Made by a program: the position numbers and the translations under genes. A stretch of DNA of 64,000 nucleotides, taken from contig JAATEV010000109.1 of NCBI GenBank assembly GCA_015655585.1, forward strand, positions 1-64,000, in the 5' to 3' direction. The DNA comes from Terriglobales bacterium. GTDB lineage: Bacteria > Acidobacteriota > Terriglobia > Terriglobales > Acidobacteriaceae. This document shows, one piece after another, positions 61,117 to 64,000 of this stretch. The notes beneath the pieces are model-generated. The model was not told the DNA's origin and searched no databases. It saw only the letters and a program-made list of their open reading frames with translations. How positions within the stretch are numbered: position 1 is the stretch's first letter; the number at the start of each line of letters is the position of its first letter.

Positions 61117-62517
61117 TTATGGGATGAGGGTGAATTGCTGGATGGCTATGCGGGCTCCGGCGATGGGGGCGGTGGTGGGGCGGAGGATGACGGTGATCTG
61201 GTCGAAGGTGCGGCCTCGGGCGGAGGTTGGGATGGAGAAGCTTAGGGTTTCGTCGATGGGTGGGCGGTTTGGGCTGGGTTCGGTTTGATTTTGGGTGGAG
61301 GGTAGGACTTTGCTGCCTAGCGACAGGGTGTTGCCGGGCTGAGGGTTGGTTTGGGATTTGGTCTGGGTGGCGGTGGTGGTTAGCAGGAGTTCGATGGAGA
61401 TGGGGCCGGTGCGGTGGTCGGCATTGCGGAGGGTTACGTGGATGGCGCTGCAGCAGTCGGTGTGGAGTGCGGTGTCGAGGCGTTGATGGGCCTCCATGAT
61501 GAGGGGGGCTGGGTCGGTGGAGAGGATGTGGCGTTTGATGGGGTCGCCGTGGACGACGCGGGCGTCGCGGCGGGGGCGCGGGTCGGGACGCTTGAAGTAC
61601 CAGTAGGCTCCGTCGAAGGGGATGATGACGGGTTTGAGGAAGGCTCCGCTGGTTTGGAATGGGGCTTTGGATGGCGGCGGGGGGATGGTGCGGGCTTTGG
61701 GCTTTGCGGGGGCCAGGAGGATGATGCCGGAGTATGAGGTGTCGGGGTGGGCGTTTGCGGCGGAGTGTTGTGGGGTGGGGGTGTCGGGCCGGGGTTGGAG
61801 GAAGGCGAGGATGCCTTCGGCTATGCGATGGGCGGAGAGAAAGGGCAGGAGTGCGATGAGGGTGAAGAGGATTGCGGGGATGGAGCGGCGGAGAAGGTTG
61901 GACGGGCTGGGTAGGTTGAGATGGTGCCGGGGTGGCCAGAGCCATACGGCTAGAGAGGCGGCGAAGGAGAAGAGGGTTCCGGCGAGGTAGGGATGGTTGA
62001 AGAAGAGGGTGGCGAGGCCGATCTGGACGGCGATGGAGATGAGGGCGGCGGGGAGAAGGGCGTGGATGAGGGGTTTGGGCTCGGGAGATTGGAAGAGGAG
62101 CGGGGTGGGGATGGTGGTGGGTGTTGGTTCTGAGTTGGCGGTTGCTCGTTTGAGGTAGAGGGTGCTCAGGGTGGCGATGATGGAGAGGATGAAGGCCGTC
62201 CATAGGGATTTTTGCTGGATGAGGAGGGCCAGCAGGGGGAGCCATGCGATGGGAGGCCATGTGTCGGCGATGGTGGGAAGGACGTCCAGTTCGTTGATGA
62301 GGGTGTTGCGGAGGAACCAGATGGTGAAGGCGTGGATCAGGATTGCGGCGAGGATGAGGAAGAATGCGAGGGCGGCGAGGGCAGGCCATGAGAGCGAATG
62401 GGGTCGGAGAAGGGAGGTGAGGAGGAAGAGGGTGGTTCCGGTGAGGAGGAGGCTGGCGACTAGGGGCAGGGCTGCTTCGGGCAGGATTTGGGGAGAGTCT
62501 TCTGCGATGTGATCCAT
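61117..62517 (-). CDS. Hypothetical multi-pass membrane protein
   Basis: A 466-residue protein with about eight hydrophobic segments in the N-terminal half (ALPLVASLLLTGTTLFLL and on) and a soluble, Pro/Thr-rich C-terminal half with PVIIPFDGAYWYFKRPDPRP, HVTLRNADHRTGPISIELLL and FDQITVILRPTTAPI, which looks like a beta-sandwich. No family recognised. The ATG at 62517 follows GGGAGAAACG. The composite repeat copies A and B enclose this gene and the ADOP pseudogene. Confidence 0.7.
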   Translation of the reverse strand: MDHIAEDSPQILPEAALPLVASLLLTGTTLFLLTSLLRPHSLSWPALAALAFFLILAAILIHAFTIWFLRNTLINELDVLPTIADTWPPIAWLPLLALLIQQKSLWTAFILSIIATLSTLYLKRATANSEPTPTTIPTPLLFQSPEPKPLIHALLPAALISIAVQIGLATLFFNHPYLAGTLFSFAASLAVWLWPPRHHLNLPSPSNLLRRSIPAILFTLIALLPFLSAHRIAEGILAFLQPRPDTPTPQHSAANAHPDTSYSGIILLAPAKPKARTIPPPPSKAPFQTSGAFLKPVIIPFDGAYWYFKRPDPRPRRDARVVHGDPIKRHILSTDPAPLIMEAHQRLDTALHTDCCSAIHVTLRNADHRTGPISIELLLTTTATQTKSQTNPQPGNTLSLGSKVLPSTQNQTEPSPNRPPIDETLSFSIPTSARGRTFDQITVILRPTTAPIAGARIAIQQFTLIP

Positions 62518-62607
62518 CGTTTCTCCCGTGGGATGGAGTGGTATGCAGCATAGCATGTTGGCGGATTTTGGCTGGGCTTCGCTTGGCTTTATCTCAACGG
62601 CAACGGC

Positions 62608-63006
62608 GATAAGTTAGTCGCTTCGCCCTTCGGGCTTTGCTCCGGCCTTGTACCCCAGCGAACGAAAAGCTGTTCGCCGGGGACCCCGCAGTTTCGGCAG
62701 AGCGGTGGTCGCTGCGCGACGGCTTTTTGACTCGGGGCAGGGGAAGGAAGGCATACCCCAAGGGCTGAAGCCCCCTTTTTTCGCTTGGCGGGGAGACCCA
62801 AGGCTGAAGCCTTGGGGTACCTGGAAGCAACGACAACGACAAAACAACAGCAAACGCAGATTCCCTTCGGGAATGACAAACCTAAAAACAAGCAACAGCA
62901 ACAGCAAGACAGGCAACGGCTTATGGCCTTTGGTTGGGTATGGGTAGAGAAGCGGATTTCTCCGCTTCGCAGCGCGATGAGACTGCGCTGCTTCGGTCGA
63001 AATGAC
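62608..63006. repeat. Composite interspersed repeat, copy B
   Basis: The same ordered set as copy A, in the same orientation and highly similar. It has additional palindromes GGGCTGAAGCCC (62762-62773) and CCCAAGGCTGAAGCCTTGGG (62797-62816), the TTCCC-TTC-GGGAA unit (62856-62877), a CAACAGCAACAGCAAG tract and the closing GCTTCGGTCGAAATGAC. No gene is seen in 62518-63217. Confidence 0.85.
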
Positions 63007-63217
63007 GTGGGTTTGGGGGGAGGAAAGGACAATGGCAACAGCGGCGATAACGGCAACGGTGGCTACTGCGATGGCTTATGGGGTGGGATGATATAACGGC
63101 TTCGCGCTTTGTTCGTGAGCTGGAGTGGGTGGTTGCGGTGAGATTTCATATTGGGTTTGGGGTCTTGGGCGGTAGGCTGCTGTTGGGTTTGCTTGAGTGG
63201 TTTTGAAGGAGAGGCTT

Positions 63218-64000
63218 GTGACTGGTGCGGCGGAGCGGTTTCGTGAGGGGCAGGAACGGCGGAAGTTGATGCGGCGGGCGGACCATGGTTCCTGGAAGGT
63301 GGGGGAGCGTAAGGTCGATGCGCTGAAGCTGCTGGCGGCGGCGGAGAAAGGGCGGATTCCGGCGCTGGTGCTGCGGAAGCGGGAGTTGATGGCGGCGTCG
63401 CCGTTCGGGTACTTTCGCGGGGCGGTGCCGGTGATGGCGTATGACCTGTCGCTGATGGGGAATACGGGGATCTTCTGCCAGTTGTGCGGGGACGCGCATG
63501 TGAGGAACCTGGGAGCGTTTGCGGCTCCGGATGGACGACTGACGTTCGATGTGAATGACTACGATGAGACGATTGTGGGGCCGTTTGAGTGGGACGTGAA
63601 GCGGATGGCGACGAGCCTGGTGCTGGCGGCCCGCGGAACGGGGATGAAGGATGCTCGGTGCACGGACGTGGCGATGCTGTTTCTGGAGACGTACCGGACG
63701 ATGATGGCGGAGTTTGCGAAGATGCCGGTGCTGGAGGTGGCGAGGTACCAGGTGCATCGTCTGGATGAGGTATCGCCGGTGGAAGGGATTTTGAAGATCG
63801 CGGAGAGGGCTACGCCGCTGCATAGCCTGTCGGCCTTGACGGAGGTGGTGGAGAAGAAGACGAGTGCGGCGAAGGGAACGGAGACGCAGCCGGAGAAGAA
63901 GGCGGGCCCGGATGGGGGGAAGGAGAGGGTGTTCAGGTCGGACCCTCCTTCGTTGACGCGGGTGGATGGCGAGTTGGCGGCGAAGGTGATGCGGTCGTTG
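63218..64000 (+). CDS. DUF2252-family protein (partial, C-terminus outside window)
   Basis: At least 261 residues. The start, SPFGYFRGAVPVMAYDLS, then IFCQLCGDAHVRNLGAFAAP, FDVNDYDETIVGPFEWDVKR and MATSLVLAARG, matches DUF2252, a kinase-like fold family (HxN/DxD-type sites: GDAHVRN and FDVNDYDE are visible). The GTG at 63218 follows AAGGAGAGG. The function is unknown. A stretch at about 215-245 is rich in Lys/Thr/Glu. The reading frame is open at the window edge. Confidence 0.85.
   Translation, partial: MTGAAERFREGQERRKLMRRADHGSWKVGERKVDALKLLAAAEKGRIPALVLRKRELMAASPFGYFRGAVPVMAYDLSLMGNTGIFCQLCGDAHVRNLGAFAAPDGRLTFDVNDYDETIVGPFEWDVKRMATSLVLAARGTGMKDARCTDVAMLFLETYRTMMAEFAKMPVLEVARYQVHRLDEVSPVEGILKIAERATPLHSLSALTEVVEKKTSAAKGTETQPEKKAGPDGGKERVFRSDPPSLTRVDGELAAKVMRSL

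Noticed and set aside
57791-63006. CRISPR array or tandem repeat locus
   Set aside because: The repeated units differ in kind and spacing and no regular spacers occur; they are interspersed palindromes.
62594-63056. Leu/Cys-rich frames such as LLLLLLVF-type proteins on the minus strand
   Set aside because: They are translations of the CAACAGCAA-like linkers and palindromes of the composite repeats.
1-64000. Insertion sequences or transposase genes
   Set aside because: I found no transposase, integrase or reverse-transcriptase motif in any plausible frame, so any movement of the repeats would need enzymes encoded elsewhere.

Overview
The window looks like a high-GC chromosome segment of an Acidobacteriota member of the Acidobacteriaceae/Terriglobia type. 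The evidence is a TIGR03435-type secreted protein, a duplicated orphan permease of the ADOP kind, hopanoid-type glycosyltransferase HpnI, LpxC and LipB (a diderm), and many short GGCT-NN-AGCC palindromes. This assignment is inference from gene content; no 16S gene is present.

Layout. 1-9.3 kb is housekeeping: the 5' part of mutS2, hemB, a panE-like reductase, then the lipoate-linked set lpdA, lipB and a two-lipoyl-domain E2 acyltransferase, a bidirectional terminator, and purK/purE. 9.3-28.4 kb is one leftward virion-gene cluster. In transcription order it carries a zinc-ribbon protein, a sigma-like protein, a maturation protease candidate, a coiled-coil protein, capsid, connectors, a tail-tube candidate, a huge secreted-type fibre, the large terminase, portal and a tail/baseplate protein. 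I find no integrase, replication, tape-measure or lysis gene. A HipA-like kinase/DUF3037 pair sits between terminase and portal, with a copy of a 150-180 bp fold-back repeat on each side. The cluster is read from a consensus-like promoter that faces away from a divergent repressor (28.9 kb). The repressor's S24-like domain appears to lack its catalytic Ser/Lys dyad.

29.7-45.6 kb holds envelope and metabolic genes: an AsmA-like protein, a CPBP-family membrane protein without its catalytic glutamate, an M28 peptidase, a CPA2 antiporter, a DsbA-like protein, panC, panB, two L,D-transpeptidases, an AraC regulator and coaBC. With the panE-like gene at 2.6 kb, four steps of pantothenate/CoA synthesis lie in this window. 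45.7-64 kb holds ruvA, the TIGR03435 protein, RNase P RNA, a methyltransferase, two MacB/FtsX-type permeases, hpnI, a GT39 glycosyltransferase, an M20 peptidase (third fold-back repeat beside it), lpxC, folK, a frameshifted ADOP permease, a membrane protein and the start of a DUF2252 protein.

Strand composition changes sharply near 45.6-45.7 kb. Left of it the + strand is C-rich whatever the gene direction; right of it the + strand is G-rich whatever the gene direction. This is an origin-like skew inflection or a rearrangement joint. The virion cluster follows the host skew, which suggests long residence. The most promising material is the compact virion cluster with a non-cleavable-looking repressor, the repeat-bounded HipA/DUF3037 cassette, and the fold-back repeat family.
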